64,000 nt of DNA from Xylocopa sonorina (GCF_050948175.1 NW_027490120.1:744001-808000), one strand, 5' to 3'; positions 53,701 through 64,000 are shown, numbered from the stretch's first letter. Notes: generated from the sequence alone by a model not told the origin. Numbers and translations: made by a program.

Positions 53701-55266
53701 ACACGGCAAGGGATAGGCGTCGGCGATCGACTTCTCGTTTAGTGCACGATAATCGATCACTACACGCCAGCGCTTTTTCCCTTGAGAATCGGCCTTTTTG
53801 GGAACTACCCACAACGGCGAGTTGTACGGAGACTTTGAATCGCGGATAATACCATTTTGAAGAAGTTTATTAATCTGGTCCCGAATCTCCTCTTTATGTA
53901 CGAGCGGAAATCTATACTGCTTGACGTTAATTGGTCGGTTGTCGACCGTGGGTATTTTGTGCGTAGCTGCGGTAGTGTGGCCTAAAGTATCGCCTTCTAT
54001 GTAAAACAAATCTTGCGTCTTATCTACTAGGTTTATTACATGCTGTTTTTCCTTTTCGTTGAGGTGATCCAATCTTAGCGTATTAATTACATTTTCTAAA
54101 CGAGATTTTGGCGTAGTTACAGATGTTCGCGTTAACATGACTTTAGCGGCTGTTTTGGCTACCTGAGCGTACGTTGGTTTTATTGCGGTGTTAAGAGGAG
54201 TTTCGTACCTGAAAACTATGTTTGAACGGGAAATGGATTGACTCGATTTCCCCTTTTGGGTTGTGCCGGACGAAGCGGCGGAAACGTTACCGATTTTTGG
54301 ACGCGCTACTTGATTTGATTCGAACTTCTTCGAAGTGGTAAAAATCGAAAACAACGAATGGCTATCTTCCTCGGACTTGGATGGCTTGATCGCCACTGAT
54401 TCGAGTTTTATGGAGGGCAGAACGATTTTAACCGCTTGATCGGTCGAGTTTATTACCCGAGTAATCGCCGTGCCTTCGTTGACTTTAACCAGCGCATTGC
54501 CAAAGAATAATCCCGGCCCGATATTTAATCGAGGAATTATTCCCTCCGAGATTTCCGAATTTACTACTCTGACCTTGACGCCGATATTCATACGCGGCGG
54601 AACTGTGACCGTTTCGTCGGTCTTAGAAAAATCGCGAACAGGTAGTTTGACCCTTCCGGAGGTTTTCGGATTTCCCTCCTGTATTTTATTTGGCGGATCG
54701 ACCTTACTGAAAGTTTTAGAGGGTTTGGTTTTCGGCGGAATGACCTGTTCGGAGGTCCTAGATGCTTTGGTTTCGAAACTAGCGATTTCGCGGCGGAACG
54801 GAATTGTCTTTCCGTGCCACTTGATTTCGCATTTAGGAAAGGATATTTCCGCGTCGGAACAGAATCCAGATCCTAGGATCCCATCTGGACCGAGAGGGAA
54901 ATCGTCACTTACAACATTGAATGGGACTACGCGGTCAAATAACACTAAGTTTACTGTACCGATAGTCGTAGTCTTGCCATTTGTCACGCCCGTAATTACT
55001 ACTACTTCGTCGGTATCGATTCGAGCGGAAGAAGATAGTGCGGAACGTTTTATTATGTTAATCTCAGCGCCGGTATCTATCATAAATTCGGTTGGTTTAA
55101 GTAACGTATCCGATTTTAAGACGACGCTGGGAGTGTTAGTCTTACCCGTTAAATTTACTGCGGCTCTGTATTTTCGATTTCCGTGGTTTGATAGTTTGAC
55201 GCGAGAGAACGAACTTGGCGAGTGGCCTCGCGTCCCGTCTCGCGGCGCGGAGGGAGGCCATTCCCG
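50416..55266 (-). CDS. pol: Gypsy Pol polyprotein (protease, RT, RNase H, integrase)
   Basis: This frame is open from about 55284 and is probably entered by -1 frameshifting at 55266-55272, so it has no start codon of its own; the first ATG (55083) lies only two codons before the protease DTG and is unlikely to be used. Numbering from that Met: protease DTGAE 3-7 and GILG 68-71; a long linker to about 360; RT with VIDYR (D444), D479 and YLDD 541-544; RNase H acidic residues D690, E731, D756, D799; integrase HHCC finger H1021, H1028, C1058, C1061; D,D35E core D1091, D1151, E1187; GPY 1321-1323. The 1555-residue frame then has a polar tail crossing the polypurine tract (codons Met-Gly-Gly-Gly), and its last 105 residues are encoded by the LTR. 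It provides Gag processing, reverse transcription and integration. No stop or indel is seen, so it may be functional. Confidence 0.95.
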   Translation of the reverse strand, partial: REWPPSAPRDGTRGHSPSSFSRVKLSNHGNRKYRAAVNLTGKTNTPSVVLKSDTLLKPTEFMIDTGAEINIIKRSALSSSARIDTDEVVVITGVTNGKTTTIGTVNLVLFDRVVPFNVVSDDFPLGPDGILGSGFCSDAEISFPKCEIKWHGKTIPFRREIASFETKASRTSEQVIPPKTKPSKTFSKVDPPNKIQEGNPKTSGRVKLPVRDFSKTDETVTVPPRMNIGVKVRVVNSEISEGIIPRLNIGPGLFFGNALVKVNEGTAITRVINSTDQAVKIVLPSIKLESVAIKPSKSEEDSHSLFSIFTTSKKFESNQVARPKIGNVSAASSGTTQKGKSSQSISRSNIVFRYETPLNTAIKPTYAQVAKTAAKVMLTRTSVTTPKSRLENVINTLRLDHLNEKEKQHVINLVDKTQDLFYIEGDTLGHTTAATHKIPTVDNRPINVKQYRFPLVHKEEIRDQINKLLQNGIIRDSKSPYNSPLWVVPKKADSQGKKRWRVVIDYRALNEKSIADAYPLPCITEILDQLGSAKYFSTFDLASGFHQIPMEAADAHKTAFSTPHGHYEFTRMPFGLKNAPATFQRLMDNVLAGLQGNELFVYLDDIVLYASSLQEHAVKYERLTRKLREANLVLQPDKCEFLRREVSYLGHVISESGVKPDPAKISAVRDFPRPTNPKQIKQFLGLAGYYRRFISNFSNVAKPLTNLLKKDTTFVWRNEQENAFVKLRDALCETPILQYPNFNLPFVITTDASADAIGGVLSQGPIGRDLPIAYTSRLLNSAERNYSTIEKECLAIIYAVHHFRPYIYGKQFKLVTDHRPLVWMNSVKDPSSRLVRWRLKLAEYDYEMIYKAGKTNSNADALSRNPVRVFPLTKSSSDENIFDPIPKSSQRREPQAPPAPPPSPSSDDNLPPLPTDIYVPAEGEHVRYEPLFKFSRDTIATRRDNIVIFITQSGNPYDTGAKEIQKCGKFFFNRKDVHLTKARVTKIDDYYQIQLPVIEHDSRAIDYQTVVETLRSLFDVITELQLSTFSIAQTSLDSLPWSQIKRILDDLFYEIQVQITVCQGLIHIPPEEHRLKIIQQNHDTPVGGHKGVNKTYSRIREKYFWPNMKNQIQDYIRKCRSCQLEKLVRVKTKQPLTLTDTPGSAFDKISMDVMGPLPTTPDGYKNILTIQDLLTKYSVAIPLKQTSAVDIADALITGFICKFGCPKGILTDQGSNFINSLIKAIAIKFRIKQFKSTAFHPQTNGSVERSHHVLAEYLKHFIHTSGDWERWLPYAMLSYNTSVHEGTLYTPHELVFGRIARVPSDTPFQDNTENETYSDYLINLNEKISKSQAIARENLDNAKRRAKHYYDRKLNIQKFEAGQWVFLLREPNKHKFYSQYAGPYRIIEVLNDNNVKLAIKGRHKIVHTNKIKLCKRMSGLKQIETENVIAKGEKCSQNSTSSESASEPSTSERYGNGHPRDAKRARHSLSGRDSSVRQQPTGRTTGVQPPTNSQIPDRRSWHGQDSFRMGGGVTSGVPPSIPQRLPQHAAATYSLSTAPKYTGRAPPQPNIHHVRRAKAAIKVRRSRSSTDRPCDNVQHFQSQERCSIQPDDWTTGHSSESPTPLQRYSYFQSIYS
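50732..50742 (-). other. Polypurine tract
   Basis: ATGGGGGGAGG on the minus strand abuts the LTR start TGTAACGTC. It would be the RNase H-resistant primer for plus-strand DNA. It fixes the LTR boundary at 50731 and also codes in the pol frame. Confidence 0.88.
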
Positions 55267-56453
55267 TTTCCCGATGCCCGGATGTTATTATAATATTGCC
55301 GCTTTCGGCATTCCTCAATCTCATGTCCCGGCGTTCGACAATATCTACAATATTTTTCGCGAGGAATTAACGGTCGCGGTTGGCTATACGCGGCCCTGGG
55401 AGCAGGTGTTTCGCGCTGGGTAAGTGGATTGTACGCGTTAGGTTCTGGTCGTAACGGAGTTGACCTGGCGCGGCAATCCCTAGCGTAATGACCTGTATTA
55501 TTGCATGCCGAACAAATTATTTCGTTTCGTTTTACCCGGTTTTCTACCTGAGTTCGAGGATTTGTCAGGCGTTCGCGATCTAATTCGTACCTCTTGTATA
55601 ATCCTCTAGCTCGCGAAAACGCTTCTTGGTGCGACTGGATCGTGTGTAAAGGAATTTGAACGCGAAGTTCTGGAATTAAACCGTCTGTGAAACATCGTAA
55701 TGTAAGTTCGTCTACGTTGGATGAACCGCGTCCGGAAGCGTATGGATCTAACCTCTCGCAATCTATGATTGCAGTCCGCAGGTCCTTTACGCGGCTAATA
55801 TAATCTAATATGTGCTCTCCTGATTTCATATAAATGTTGGTTAACTCTCCGCGGTAGTGATCCGCGGATCTGACGGCACCGAAAGAACTTCGCAAAATAT
55901 CTGTTAACTCTAATATAGATTGGCACGGTTCGTCCTCCAATGCCAAATACGCGCGTCCCTTCAATTTACTTTTAATTAAACGGGTGAAAGTACGCTCGCA
56001 ACCGCCCGGAATCAGCTCGTAAGCTCGCTTACACGCTCGCGTGAATTGCAGAACAGGCATGTTTTGCCCATCGTAGTGAGGAACGGCCTCCAAGGCTTGT
56101 TTTAGCGACAGTTCATCGTGTTGTGGATTCCCGGATTCGATATTCGAGTCCTGCGGCGTCGACGCGTTAAATTGTGGAATATCTAATGGGACGGTGTCGG
56201 CCCTTGAAACTGTTTGTGAATGACGCAAGGCCTCCAATTCACGGCGCATATGTTCTATCTGTTGCATTAGAGACACTGCATTGTCGGCGGGTCTATTACT
56301 TTCACAGGTCTCGGCAGTTCGTGGAACGGTGTCGGCAAGCGCGTCTTGAAACTCTATATTTCGGGCTACTCTTTTATCGCGATCCGCATCTACACCTGCG
56401 GCGGCGGCTCTAGACGATTGAAAGCGCGTTTTTGTAGGCGTCCGTGTCGCCAT
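55155..56453 (-). CDS. gag: Gypsy Gag (capsid/nucleocapsid) polyprotein
   Basis: The 432-residue frame has its ATG at 56453 in a good context (G at -3 and +4), 47 bp after the primer site, which supports this start. It has a basic, low-complexity N-terminus, a charged stretch near residues 65-80 that may form a coiled coil, and a central retrotransposon Gag-like capsid region (about 110-280, with motifs such as LKGRAYLAL and YISRVKDLR). Two CCHC zinc knuckles follow: C314-C317-H322-C327 and C369-C372-H377-C382. The C-terminus is Arg-rich. Gag would form the particle and bind element RNA through the knuckles. Its last 43 codons overlap the pol frame, with the frameshift signals at 55223-55272. 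Confidence 0.93.
   Translation of the reverse strand: MATRTPTKTRFQSSRAAAAGVDADRDKRVARNIEFQDALADTVPRTAETCESNRPADNAVSLMQQIEHMRRELEALRHSQTVSRADTVPLDIPQFNASTPQDSNIESGNPQHDELSLKQALEAVPHYDGQNMPVLQFTRACKRAYELIPGGCERTFTRLIKSKLKGRAYLALEDEPCQSILELTDILRSSFGAVRSADHYRGELTNIYMKSGEHILDYISRVKDLRTAIIDCERLDPYASGRGSSNVDELTLRCFTDGLIPELRVQIPLHTIQSHQEAFSRARGLYKRYELDRERLTNPRTQVENRVKRNEIICSACNNTGHYARDCRARSTPLRPEPNAYNPLTQRETPAPRAAYSQPRPLIPREKYCRYCRTPGHEIEECRKRQYYNNIRASGNGNGLPPRRETGREATRQVRSLASNYQTTEIENTEPQ
55223..55272 (-). promoter_or_regulatory. Programmed -1 ribosomal frameshift signal
   Basis: On the minus strand the gag frame reads G GGA AAC at 55272-55266, a canonical X XXY YYZ slippery heptamer. After a 5-nt spacer comes TGGCCTC (55260-55254), which pairs perfectly with GAGGCCA (55229-55223) around a GC-rich 24-nt loop that could pair further. 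The pol frame has its last upstream stops at about 55284-55290, just before the heptamer, and is open from there, so the site lies at the only useful end of the gag-pol overlap. Sequence, phase, spacing and position all fit -1 frameshifting; no efficiency can be inferred. Confidence 0.82.
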
Positions 56454-56500
56454 GGCTGATCGCGTAAGTTCAAAGCTGAATTTCTCGACTTAACGCGAAG

Positions 56501-56520
56501 CAATCCCACCGCTGTCACCA
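56501..56520 (-). other. Primer binding site, tRNA-Leu-like
   Basis: The plus strand reads caatcccaccgctgtcacca, which resembles the T-arm and acceptor 3' end of a eukaryotic tRNA-Leu of the ...AATCCCACCGCTGCCA-CCA type (from memory, one mismatch). The complementary sequence on the element strand starts TGGTGACAGCG, 6 nt after the 5' LTR. It would bind the tRNA that primes minus-strand DNA synthesis. Confidence 0.75.
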
Positions 56521-56526
56521 ATTTTG

Positions 56527-58064
56527 TGTCACGTCACGAGGGTGGAAAATTTCCGCTTTACTCGGAGGCGACACGCAGCCAATTCGCGGAAACGGCTCGC
56601 TTAATTGCGACTAATGCCGGGTTCCTTCCGTGGGACAACGAACGCTTTTACGAACACGCTAACGCGGTAAATGTGGAAAAATACTACCTTTGCCGTCTTG
56701 ATAGCGAACAAATCAATATTCTTTCCTGAGGTATCTCTGTTTCCGTGGATCGTAGTCTGGTATCGATGCTGCGTAAGGACTGCGAGGCTGAATGTCCAAA
56801 GGAATGAGCGCCCAGCGTTGCGGGGATTCAGCAATGTTCGGCTTCCCTGGATCGGATAAGGTTGTCGGCGTGGAACGTTGAGAAGCCACGAGGACGGTGG
56901 CGGATGCACAGATCGACGGTAAGGCTTTGGTGCCCACGTATTCACGTACGAGACGGCGTAGGAAGTTCTTCCTTCCCGCACGTCGAGCCTTTCGCTTCGA
57001 ATTACTGCACATTCGCGTCTAATTTCAGCAGACTAGATACGACTCGGGTAAGCGGCGGTCCGCTCTAGCCTGTCGGTCCAGAGAGTGAAATGTCGACGTT
57101 ATCTGCACGCAGTCTCACGTATGGGTCAGCGAAGCTAAGCGGCGGTCCGCTCTAACCAGCTGATTACCAATGATCGACTAACGATTGGATTGAATGTAGA
57201 ATGTCCACGCGTTGGCTCGTGGAAGAACTCGTAGGATAAGAATGAAGTTAATGGAAATTATCAATAACTGAACTAGTAGTTAGGAGGTAAAATCAAAGTA
57301 TATTCTAAGTTAATCCTAAGCTTACACTGTACTTTCCCTAAGACTAAGTTAAATGTAGACTTAATTGTTTAGAATTGGAATTAGAACTAGACTCTATGAT
57401 TGGAATTGAACTTGAATTTAGAATAGAATTACGAACACCTCTGACTAAGGTGGATTAGAGCTGTCTAATGATCAGCTTGGAACGAAGCTCGGAGAAGACT
57501 GACTCTCCGATCGCGGGTCCGCGACCTCCTTAGGTCGCGTGGCGCGCGAGTCGCTGGAGCCCGGAGTGGGGTGGCCGCTCGGCCCGCGCAGTGGGGCGGC
57601 CGGTCGGAGTGGGGCGCGGCTCGTCGGACGCCCGCTCGAGCGTATCGCAACTTATAATTATAGATATTTACGTTGATCTTAGAAGCTATGTGTGTGTTGT
57701 CTGCGTATGTACAATGTATGTGTCGAGTACTTAGATCTAGAGTACGATTTACGAATATATACTTTGGAAATAGGAATAACGCTGTAATGGTGTAGGTGAT
57801 TCGCTGCTGTGCCCAGTGGTCCAGTCGTCTGGTTGGATGCTGCATCTTTCCTGGCTTTGGAAATGCTGCACGTTGTCACACGGTCGATCGGTCGAACTCC
57901 TAGATCTTCGTACCTTGATAGCAGCCTTGGCTCGGCGGACGTGGTGTATGTTTGGTTGTGGTGGCGCTCGTCCCGTGTACTTAGGTGCTGCTGACAGTGA
58001 GTACGTCGCTGCCGCATGCTGTGGGAGGCGCTGGGGGATGGAAGGCGGTACGCCAGACGTTGCA
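56527..58064 (-). mobile_element. 5' LTR of intact element
   Basis: It is the same 1538 bp as 49194-50731, offset by 7333 bp, with about six substitutions seen (for example near 56740, 56812, 56920, 57600, 57991 and 58062). It supplies the promoter: GAGGTCGCGG block and TCAGTC at 57502-57497, giving R plus U5 of roughly 970 nt if that is the start site. The donor-like GT is at 56687-56686. The pol-tail reading frame is present here too (57749-58064) but has no start of its own. Confidence 0.95.
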
Positions 58065-61000
58065 CCTAACACTCCCCAATGCATATCATACCTTATAAAG
58101 AAACATAGAAATGAAATGCGATATCGCGGATTAAGGAGCATTAGAGCTCTATTGTTACGATACGTAGACATCTGCTAACTCTATTTCCTGGCAAGGAAGT
58201 GTCGCATTTACATCCTTTTGAAGGAAATACGAAGTATACATGACACTTCGCAATGAATATTATATCTTATCATGAAGCATAGAAATGAGATGCGATATCG
58301 CGTTTTAAGAAGCTTTAGAACTCTATTGCTTCGATACAGAGACATCTGCAAATGCTATTTTCTAGCAAGGAAGTGTCGCATTTACATTCTTTTGAAGTGA
58401 ATACGAGGAATACAAAACAATCCACAATGAATATTATACCTGAACTCGAAACATAGAAATGATACGCGATAACGCGGTATAAGAAGCATTAGAACTCTAT
58501 TACATCGATACGTAGACATCTGCAAACGCTATTTCCTAGCAAGGTAGTGTCGCACTCAGATTCATATGAAATGTATGCGCGGTGTAAGTGACACTTCGTA
58601 ATGAATATTATATGTTATCACGAAACATAGAAATGGGATGCTATATCGCGTTTTAAGAAGCATTAGAACTCTATTCATACCACACGTAGACATCTGCAAA
58701 CGCTATTTCCTAGCAAGGAAGTGTCGCATTTACATTCACTTGAAGTGTAGACGAGGAATACATAACACTTCGCAATGAATATTATATCTTATTATGAGGC
58801 AGAAATGAGATGCGATATCGCGTTTTAAGAAGCATTAGAACTCTATTGCTACGATACGTAGACATCTGCAAACGCTGCTTCCTAGCAAGGAAGTGTCGCA
58901 CTTACATTCTTTTGGAGTGAATACGAGGTATACATGACATTTCACAATGAATATTATATCATATCATGAAACATAGAAATTAGATGCGATATTTGGTTTA
59001 AGAAGCATTAGAACTATACTGCTTCGATACGTAGACATCTGACAACGCAATTTCCTAGCAAGGAAGTGTCGCATCTACATTCATTTGAAGTGTATTGCAG
59101 GTATACCTGACACTTCGCAATGAATATTATATCCTATCATGAAACATAGAAATGAGATGCGATATCGCGTTCTAAAAAGCACTAGAAATCTATTGCTGCG
59201 GTACGTAGACATCTGCAAACGCTATTTCCTAGCAAGGAAGTGTCGCATTTACGATCTTTATAAGTGTAGTCGAGATATACATGGCCCTCCTCAATGAATA
59301 TTGTGTCTTATCATGAAACATCGAAATGAGATGCGATATCGCGGTTTAAGAAGCATTAGAAATCTATTGCTTCGATACGTAGACATCTGCAAACGCTATA
59401 TCCTAGCAAGGAAGTGTCGCATTCACATTCATTTGATGTGTATGCGTGGTATACATGACACTTCGCAATGAATATTATATCTCATCATGAAGCATAGAAA
59501 TGAAATGCGATATTTCGTTTAAGAAGCATTAGAACTCTACTGCTCCGATACGTAGACATCTGCCAACGCTATTTCCTAGCAAGGAAGTGTCGCATTTACA
59601 TTCATTTGAAGTGTATTCCAGGTATACATGACACTTCCCAATGAGTATTATATCCTATCATAAAACATAGAAACGAGATGCGATATTCAGTTTAAGAAGC
59701 ATTAGAACTCTATTGCTTCGATACGTAGACATCTGGAAAAGCTATTTCCTAATAAGGAAGTGTGGCATTTGCATTCTTTTGAAGTGTAGACGAGGCATAC
59801 GAAACATTTTGCAATGCATATTATATCATTTCATGCAACATAGAAATGAGATGCGGCATCGCGTTTTAAGGAGCATTAGAACCTTATTGCTTCGATACGT
59901 AGACATCTGGAAACGCATTTCCTAGCTAGTATGTGTGGCATTTACATTCTTTTGTAGTGTAGACGAAGTATACATGCCACTCCGTAATGAATATTATATC
60001 CTACCATGAAACATAGAAGTGGGATGCGATATCGCGTTTTAAGAAGCATTAGAACTCTATTGCTTCGATATGTAGACATCTGGAAACGTAATTTCCTAGA
60101 AAGGAAGTGTCGCATTTACATTCATTTGAAGTGAATACGTGGTATATATACCCCTTCGCAATGAATATTACATCTTATCATGAAACATAGAATTGAGATG
60201 CAATATCGCGTTTTGAGAAGCATTAGAACTCTGTTGCTACGATACGTAGACATGTGCAGACGCTATTTAATAGCAGGGAAGTGTCGCATTTACATTCTAT
60301 TGAAGTGAATACGAGGTATACATGACACATAGCAATGAGTATTATTTCTTATCATGAAACATAGAAATGAGATGCGATATCATGCTTTAAGAAGCATTAG
60401 AACTCTACTGCTACGATACGTAGACATCTGCAAACGCTATTTCCTTGGAAGGAAGTGCCGCCTTACATTCTTTTGAAGTGAATACGAGGTATACATGACA
60501 CCTCGCAATGAATATTATATCTTATCATGAAACATATAAATGAGATGCGTCCTCTCGTTCTAAGAAGCATTAGAACTCTATTGTTTCGATACGTAGACAT
60601 CTGGAAACGCTATTTCCTAGCATGGAGGTGTTGCATTTACATTCTTTTGAATTGAATACGAGGTATACATGACACGTCGCAATGAATATTATATCTTATC
60701 ATGAAACATAGAAATGAGTGGCGATATCGCGATTTAAGAAGCATTAGAACTCTATTGCTTCGATACGAAGACTTCTGGTAACGTAATTTTCTAGAAAGAA
60801 GTGTTGCATTTACATTCATTTGAAGTGTGTGCCAGGTATACATGACACTTCGCAGTGAATATTATATCTTATCATGAAACATGGAAATGATGCGATATCG
60901 CGATTTAAGAAGCTTTAGTACCCTATTGCTTCGATACGTAGACATCTGCAAACGCTACTTCCTAGCAAGGAAGTATCGCATTTGCGTTCCTTTGAAGTGA

Positions 61001-64000
61001 ATACGAGTTACACATGACACTCCGCAATGAATATTATATCTTATCGTAAATCATAGAAATGAGATGCGATATGGCGTTTTAAGAAGCATTAGAACTCTAT
61101 TGCTTCGATACGTAGACATCTATAAACGCTATTTCCTAGCAAGGAAGTGTCGCATTTGCATTCTCCTGAATTGTATGCGAGGTTTACATACCACGCCACA
61201 ATGAATATTATCTCTTATCTCGAAACATAGAAATGAGATGCGATATCGCGATATAAGTTGCATTAGAACATTATTGCTTCGATACGTAGACATCTGCAAA
61301 CGCTATTTCCTAGCAAGGAAGTGTCGAATTACATTTTTTTGAGGTGAATACAAGGTATACATAACACTCCACAATGAATATTATATCTTATCGTGAAACA
61401 TAGATATGAGATTCGATCTCGCGATATAAGAAGCATTAGAACTTTATTGCTTCGATACGTAGGCATCTGCAAACGCTATTTCCTAGCACGGAAGTGTCGC
61501 ATTTACATTCTTCTGAAGTGAATACGAGGAATACATGAATATTCGCAATGAATATTATATCTTATCATGAAACATAGAAATGTGATGTGATATCGCGTTT
61601 TAAATAGCTTTAGAACTCTATTGCTACGATACGTAGACATCTACAAACGCTATTTCATAGCAAGGACGTGTCGCATTTACACTCTTTTGAAGTGAATGCG
61701 AGGTATACATAACATTGCACAATGAATATTATATGTTATCATGAAGCATAGAAATGAGATACGATATCACGATTTAAGATGCATTAGAATTTTATTGCTT
61801 CGATACGTAGACATCTGCAAACGCTATTTCATAGCAAGGACGTGTTGCATTTACATTCTTTTGAAGTGAATGCGAGGTATACATAACATTGCACAATGAA
61901 TACTATATGTTATCATGAAACATAGAAATGAGATGCGATATCAGGATTTAAGATGCATTAGAACTTTATTGCTTCGATACGTAGACATCTGCAAACGCTA
62001 TTTCCTAATAAGGAAGTGTCGCAATTACATTCGTTTTAAGCGAATACGAGGAATACATGAAACTTCGCAATGAATATTATATGTTATCATGAGACATAGA
62101 AATGAGATACGACTTCGCGATTTAAGAAGCATTAGAACTCTATTGCTACGATACGTAGATATCTGAAAACGCTATTTCCTAGCAAGCAAGTTTCGCATTT
62201 ACATTCTTTTGAGGTGAATACGAGGTATACATGACACTTTGCAATTAATATTATATCTTATCATGAAACATAGAAATGGGATGCGAAATCGCGTTTTGAG
62301 AAGCATTCGAACTCTATTGCTACGATACGTAGACAACTGCAAACGCTATTTCCTAGCAAGGAAGTGTCGCACTTACATTCCTCTGAAGTGAATATGAGGT
62401 ATACATGACACTTCGCAATGAATGTTATATCTTGTCATGAAACATAGAAATGAGGTACGATATCGCGTTTTAAGAAGCATTAGAACTCTATTGCTACGAT
62501 ACGTGTACATCTGCAAACGCCATTTCGTAGCAAGGAAGTATAGCATTTACATTCATTTGAACTGCAGACGAGATATACATAACACTGCACAATGAATATT
62601 ATATCTTATCATGAAACATAGAAGTGAGATGTGATATCGCATTTTAAGGAGCATTAGAAATCTATTGCTTCGATACGTAGACATGTGCAAACGCTATTTC
62701 CTAGCAAGGAAGTGTCGCATTTACATTTATTTGAAATGAATACGAGGTATACATGAGACTTGCAATTAATATTATATCTTATCATGAAACACAGAAATGC
62801 GATGCGATATCGCGATTTAAGAAGCATTAGAACTATATTGCTACGATACGTAGACATCTGCAAACGCTATTTCCTAGGAAGGAAGTGCCGCATTTACATT
62901 CTTTTGAAGTAAATACGCTTCATACATAGCACTCCACAATGAATATTGTATCTTATCTTGAAACATAGAAATGAGATGCGATATCCCAATTTGAAAAGCA
63001 TTAGAACTCTATTGGTGCGATACGTAGGCATCTGCAAACGCTATTTAATAGCAAGGAAGTGTCGCATTTACATTAGTTTGAAGTGAACACGAGGTATGCA
63101 TACCACTCCACAATGAATATTATACCTTATCACGAAACATAGAAATGAGATGCGATATCGCGATTTAAGAAGCATTAGAACTCTATTGCTACGATACGTA
63201 GACATCTACAAACGCTATTTCCTAGCAAGGAAGTGCAGCATTTACATTCTTTTGAAGTGAATACAAGGTATACATGACACTTCGCAATGAATATTATACC
63301 TTATCATGAAACATCGAAACGTGATGGGACATCTCGTTTTAAGAAGCTTTAGAACGCTATAGTTTCGATGCGTAGACACCTGCAAACGCTATTTCCTAGC
63401 AAGGAAGTGTCGTATTTACATTAGTTTGAAGTAAGTGCGAGGTATACATGACACTTGGCAATGAATTTTATATCTTATCATGAAACATAGAAATGAGATG
63501 CGGTATCACGATTTAAGAAGCATTAGAACTCTACTGCTTCGATGCGTAGACATATGGAAACGCTATTTCCTGGAAAGGAAGTGTCGCAAATACGTTCATT
63601 TGAAGTGTAGATTACGAGGTATACATAACACTCCACAATGAATATTATATCTTATAATGAAGCATAGAAATGAGATGCGATATCGCGATTTAAGAAGCAT
63701 TAGAAATCTATTGCTTCGATACGTAGACATCTGCAAACGCTATTTCCTAGCAAGGAAGTGTCGCATTTACATTCATTTGATGTGTATGCGGGGTACACAT
63801 GAAACTTCGCAATGAATATTATATCTTATCATGAAACATAGAAATGGGATGCGATATCGCGTTTTGAAAGGCGTTAGAACTCTATTGCTACGATACGTAG
63901 ACATCTGCAAACGCTATTTCCTAGCAAGGAAGTGCCGCATTTACATTCTTTTGAAGTAAATACGCTTCATACATAACACTCCACAATGAATAATATACCT
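58065..64000. repeat. 174-bp satellite, array 3 (about 34 monomers)
   Basis: It has the same monomer and orientation, starting mid-monomer (taacactccccaatg) right after the LTR and continuing past the window edge. The first monomer (aacactccccaatg, acctta, aaggagcattagagctct) is closest to one near 17510-17600 in array 1. Near-duplicate neighbours occur at about 61660-61990 (gtgaatgcgaggtatacataacattgcac repeated one monomer apart). No gene is seen. Confidence 0.97.

Larger units (their letters stand above)
49194..58064 (-). mobile_element. Apparently intact Ty3/gypsy retrotransposon
   Basis: The 8871-bp element on the minus strand has, in transcription order, the 5' LTR (58064-56527), a primer site (56520-56501), gag (56453-55155), pol (55266-50416), a polypurine tract (50742-50732) and the 3' LTR (50731-49194). 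Both LTRs are 1538 bp and differ at about six positions by eye. gag and pol have no internal stop or frameshift, apart from the programmed shift, and all catalytic residues checked are present. There is no env frame, and the integrase tail shows no chromodomain. The expected short target duplication is absent: the left flank ends ACATG and the right flank starts CCTAA, and the satellite phase does not resume where it left off. It is a gypsy-group element, perhaps near the tRNA-Leu-primed mdg3 lineage; the clade is uncertain. Confidence 0.95.

Noticed and set aside
54470..55423. 317-codon plus-strand frame
   Set aside because: It lies entirely opposite the protease, linker and gag end of the intact element, whose minus-strand frames have clear motifs.
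4431..64000. Many reading frames of 60-110 codons in the satellite, with recurring peptides such as MKHRNEMRY and RYVDICKRYF
   Set aside because: 174 bp equals 58 codons, so any monomer frame lacking a stop repeats in the next monomer. The usual monomer has a TGA in this frame (caa tga); the longer frames exist only where that codon has mutated. They occur on both strands and start and stop at random.
4431..64000. CENP-B box in the monomer
   Set aside because: The closest stretches (cttcgatacgtagac and acttcgcaatgaat) lack the required CGGG half.

Overview
The window looks like eukaryotic heterochromatin, probably from an insect or other arthropod. No host gene, rRNA, tRNA or bacterial-type feature was found. 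About 77% of it is one AT-rich tandem satellite with a 174-bp monomer. It is interrupted by three insertions of related but distinct Ty3/gypsy-type LTR retrotransposons. Animal origin is inferred from the gypsy-type gag-pol, the tRNA-Leu-like primer site and the TCAGT initiator-like motifs. The species cannot be named from the sequence, and a (peri)centromeric location is an inference from the nucleosome-sized satellite with nested LTR elements.

Layout: 1-470 is unassigned sequence with short GC-rich repeats. 473-4430 is a decayed plus-strand gypsy element: a 5'-truncated pol pseudogene, a polypurine tract and its 3' LTR. 4431-31631 is satellite array 1 (about 156 monomers). 31632-33123 is a solo LTR on the plus strand from a related family. 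33124-49193 is array 2 (about 92 monomers). 49194-58064 is an 8.87-kb, apparently intact gypsy element on the minus strand, with 1538-bp LTRs that differ at only about six positions by eye, open gag and pol, a primer binding site and a polypurine tract. 58065-64000 is array 3 (about 34 monomers), running off the window.

In the intact element, gag (two CCHC knuckles) and pol (protease, RT, RNase H, D,D35E integrase with GPY module) overlap by about 130 bp. At the start of the overlap is a canonical -1 slippery heptamer (GGGAAAC) in the gag frame, then a 5-nt spacer and a 7-bp stem, so Gag-Pol is probably made by programmed frameshifting. There is no env. The pol frame continues through the polypurine tract and about 105 codons into the 3' LTR. 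The same extension is visible in the other two families.

The three LTR families have diverged widely but share islands in the same order. These are a terminal mini-hairpin, the U3 reading frame, a GAGGTCGC/TCAGT block, a splice-donor-like site about 160 nt from the LTR end, and a GGCT/GCCTCC hairpin block. The TAGAGCGGACCGCCGCTTA motif is also shared, but only by the solo and intact families.

The satellite records recent unequal exchange: whole-monomer duplications of 2, 3, 4 and 10 monomers, an 8.7-kb duplication whose second copy lacks the solo LTR, and a mosaic 3.3-kb duplication. Many short reading frames in the arrays arise because 174 is a multiple of three; they are not treated as genes.
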